Source: DATEMK01 sp035275625 (lineage in GTDB: Bacteria; Bacteroidota; Bacteroidia; AKYH767-A; OLB10). Taken from it: DNA of 8,057 nucleotides. The stretch covers positions 1-8,057 of the forward strand of contig DATEMK010000543.1 in NCBI GenBank assembly GCA_035275625.1, read 5' to 3'. The notes under the pieces were generated by a model. That model saw nothing but the letters and a program-made list of their open reading frames with translations. It was not told where the DNA came from and did no database searches. Within the stretch, counting starts at the first letter, position 1. Each line of letters opens with the position of its first letter. The position numbers and the translations under genes were made by a program. Below, piece after piece: positions 6,651-8,057 of the stretch.

Positions 6651-7963
6651 ATCAAACTTTTTAACTTTTCAAATCCGAAAGGGAAAGTAAATAATAAAAA
6701 AGGATACACAGCCATTCTGAATCGCGCACTTCCTATCATTCCTGTTATAATTGCAAGGTAGGCGATTAAAAGAAAAATAATCATTCGTAAAGCAGGATTT
6801 ATTTCTTTGTTGAACAAAAACAAAACGAATGCAGCAGTAATAATAGCATTAACCAGGTAAACTAAAACGAGGTAAATAAATAAGAATACATTGAATTGTT
6901 TCAAATAGTTAAATGCTCCTTTGATTCCTTCCTGCTGATAATAATATTTCCATCCTTTCATATTTTCCTCAGGCTGTTTATCAAAGAATGCATAAATATC
7001 CCACCTGCCATGATCAATAAAAAAATTTAAAATTCCTTTTGTTTGAAGAAAAATAAAAGATGACAAATGTTCTTTGATGATTTGAAAACTTTCATTTCGG
7101 ATAAAGACTGAATAATCATGATAGTTTACTTTTGATTTTGCTTCCGTCATCATATCTGAAATTTTGCTTTCTGCTTCAACTCCTTTCGCTTTATCAGCCA
7201 CTGTGAGATAAACGCTGTAATTCACAATATAATTTTCATTGACGCTTGAATAATGAAAGTAACCTGTTTTTTTATAGTTATGAAATGAAATAAAAAAAAT
7301 TGCTGAAATGAAAATCAAAGCAAAACTAAGATGAAAGGGTTTGATTAATTTTTTCCCTGACAGCCAGAGCATAAATAATAATAAAGGAATCCAGAATAAA
7401 TAAAGGACAGGTTTAATTAATACTGCCGCTGTCAGGAAAAAGTGGAACCACAAAAGCTGAATTGATTTTTTTGAATCAAAATATTTTACAATAAAATAAA
7501 AAGCAAGAAGGAGCATGGTTTGAAAAAAAACTTCAGCCATGATCATGTTTGCATAAATAAATTGCGTGGGAAAAAAAAGCAGCAGAAAAATAATATTTCC
7601 ATATTTATTCCATTGAGGAGCGTACTTGCGAATGAGCGATACAACAATCAGTAAATTAATAATACTCAACAGGCATTGAATCACACAAACTGCAAAATCA
7701 GAATGACAAATTGATTTTATGACCATAATTAAAAATCCTGATAAAGGAGGCCTGCGGCTGACAAGGTAATTATTCACCGGCTTATTCCAGTCGCCTGCAT
7801 ACCATGAATGGTGTTGTTTTAAATTTTCAGCCTGGTGCAGGTATTCATCTGAGTCATTGTGCAGGTAAATGTTCCCTGATCGAAAGGCATACACAAAAAA
7901 AAGCGCGTGAATTAAAATAAGCGCAGAAACAAAAAAAGGTTTTGAATGGAAAATTTTGTTCAT
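6623..7963 (-). CDS. GT-C type (GT39-like) membrane glycosyltransferase
   Basis: This 446-residue polytopic membrane protein is probably a glycosyltransferase that takes sugar from a polyprenyl-phosphate donor on the outer side of the inner membrane. The first loop after helix 1 (8-27) carries an acidic cluster HNDSDEYLHQAENL (35-48; Asp37, Asp39, Glu40, Tyr41), the usual catalytic/metal site pattern of GT-C enzymes. It is followed by SRRPPLSGFLI (69-79), the MAEVFF helix with Ala143-Glu144, LIKPVLYLF (182-190) and the late GSARFRMAVYPFLL segment (411-424), which resembles the conserved arginine-containing loop of GT39-like proteins. A soluble loop of about 130 residues (229-358) separates the membrane helices. 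The C-terminus is basic (QREKRKEK) and is encoded inside a perfect inverted repeat. It lies upstream of lnt on the same strand. It is not obviously a duplicate of the GT-C gene at 3635-4936; the sequences share only family-level patterns. Substrate and acceptor cannot be inferred. Confidence 0.75.
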   Translation of the reverse strand: MNKIFHSKPFFVSALILIHALFFVYAFRSGNIYLHNDSDEYLHQAENLKQHHSWYAGDWNKPVNNYLVSRRPPLSGFLIMVIKSICHSDFAVCVIQCLLSIINLLIVVSLIRKYAPQWNKYGNIIFLLLFFPTQFIYANMIMAEVFFQTMLLLAFYFIVKYFDSKKSIQLLWFHFFLTAAVLIKPVLYLFWIPLLLFMLWLSGKKLIKPFHLSFALIFISAIFFISFHNYKKTGYFHYSSVNENYIVNYSVYLTVADKAKGVEAESKISDMMTEAKSKVNYHDYSVFIRNESFQIIKEHLSSFIFLQTKGILNFFIDHGRWDIYAFFDKQPEENMKGWKYYYQQEGIKGAFNYLKQFNVFLFIYLVLVYLVNAIITAAFVLFLFNKEINPALRMIIFLLIAYLAIITGMIGSARFRMAVYPFLLFTFPFGFEKLKSLIQREKRKEK

Positions 7964-7983
7964 TCAATTTAAGTTAGCGGCTA

Positions 7984-7991
7984 CAAAGAGA
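7984..7991 (-). promoter_or_regulatory. Weak candidate -7 box upstream of the second GT-C gene
   Basis: The minus strand reads TCTCTTTG followed by TAGCC, one mismatch from the Bacteroidota -7 consensus TAnnTTTG. It lies 20 bp before the ATG at 7963, which would give a leader of about 15 nt. No clear -33 element is seen. Low-complexity A/G sequence is common here, so the match could be chance. Confidence 0.3.
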
Positions 7992-7997
7992 ATAAAG

Positions 7998-8057
7998 AAT
8001 AACGAATTAAAGATTTTTTTTGGCATGGCAGCGCTAAATAACGGATAACAAATAACG
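7998..8057. repeat. Repeated AATAACG heptamer at the right edge
   Basis: AATAACG occurs three times (7998-8004, 8037-8043, 8051-8057), with a related GATAACA between the last two. The copies are irregularly spaced and the pattern runs off the window, so its full extent is unknown. It is probably degenerate low-complexity spacer sequence, but the same 94 bp could also hold the end of an upstream gene on the minus strand. Confidence 0.4.

Noticed and set aside
6501..6761. Plus-strand open frame of 86 codons across the lnt start and the palindrome.
   Set aside because: It is antisense to two conserved genes at both ends and its lysine/asparagine-rich translation shows no domain; the inverted repeat explains its middle.

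Overview
This 8.06-kb window is AT-rich and gene-dense. It looks like chromosomal DNA of a member of the Bacteroidota. The support is: ribosome-binding sites are weak or absent before most starts; one promoter-like box (TACTTTTG) fits the phylum's TAnnTTTG -7 consensus; and the proteins have the Bacteroidota flavour of their families (the HCNFKLRG stretch in TilS, the LVPGVEKMPYP form of the Lnt active-site loop). I cannot name a genus from this.

Left block (1-3537, all minus strand, so read right to left): a dihydrolipoyl dehydrogenase (lpdA), aminodeoxychorismate synthase component I (pabB) and tRNA(Ile)-lysidine synthase (tilS, cut by the left edge). They are packed head to tail, with a 6-bp gap and then a 17-bp overlap, so they are almost certainly one transcript. 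The products serve central carbon metabolism, folate precursor synthesis and tRNA decoding. They share no obvious pathway, so this looks like a housekeeping operon. A 97-bp divergent spacer (3538-3634) carries a good -7 box for lpdA.

Right block (3635-8057): a plus-strand multi-spanning GT-C type glycosyltransferase-like protein converges, with only 15 bp between stops, on apolipoprotein N-acyltransferase (lnt, minus). Upstream of lnt, on the same strand, is a second, different GT-C type membrane protein. The two envelope genes are separated by 60 bp that contain half of a perfect 22-bp inverted repeat; the other half encodes the last residues of the glycosyltransferase. Lnt completes lipoprotein maturation at the inner membrane. 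The flanking membrane enzymes probably transfer sugars from lipid-linked donors at the same membrane, but their acceptors are unknown.

I found no RNA genes, CRISPR arrays, insertion sequences, phage genes or defence genes, and no intergenic stretch longer than about 100 bp. I do not see a new biological system here. The items most worth a second look are the perfect palindrome spanning the stop codon of the second glycosyltransferase, and a small in-frame insertion in lnt bounded by an 11-bp direct repeat.
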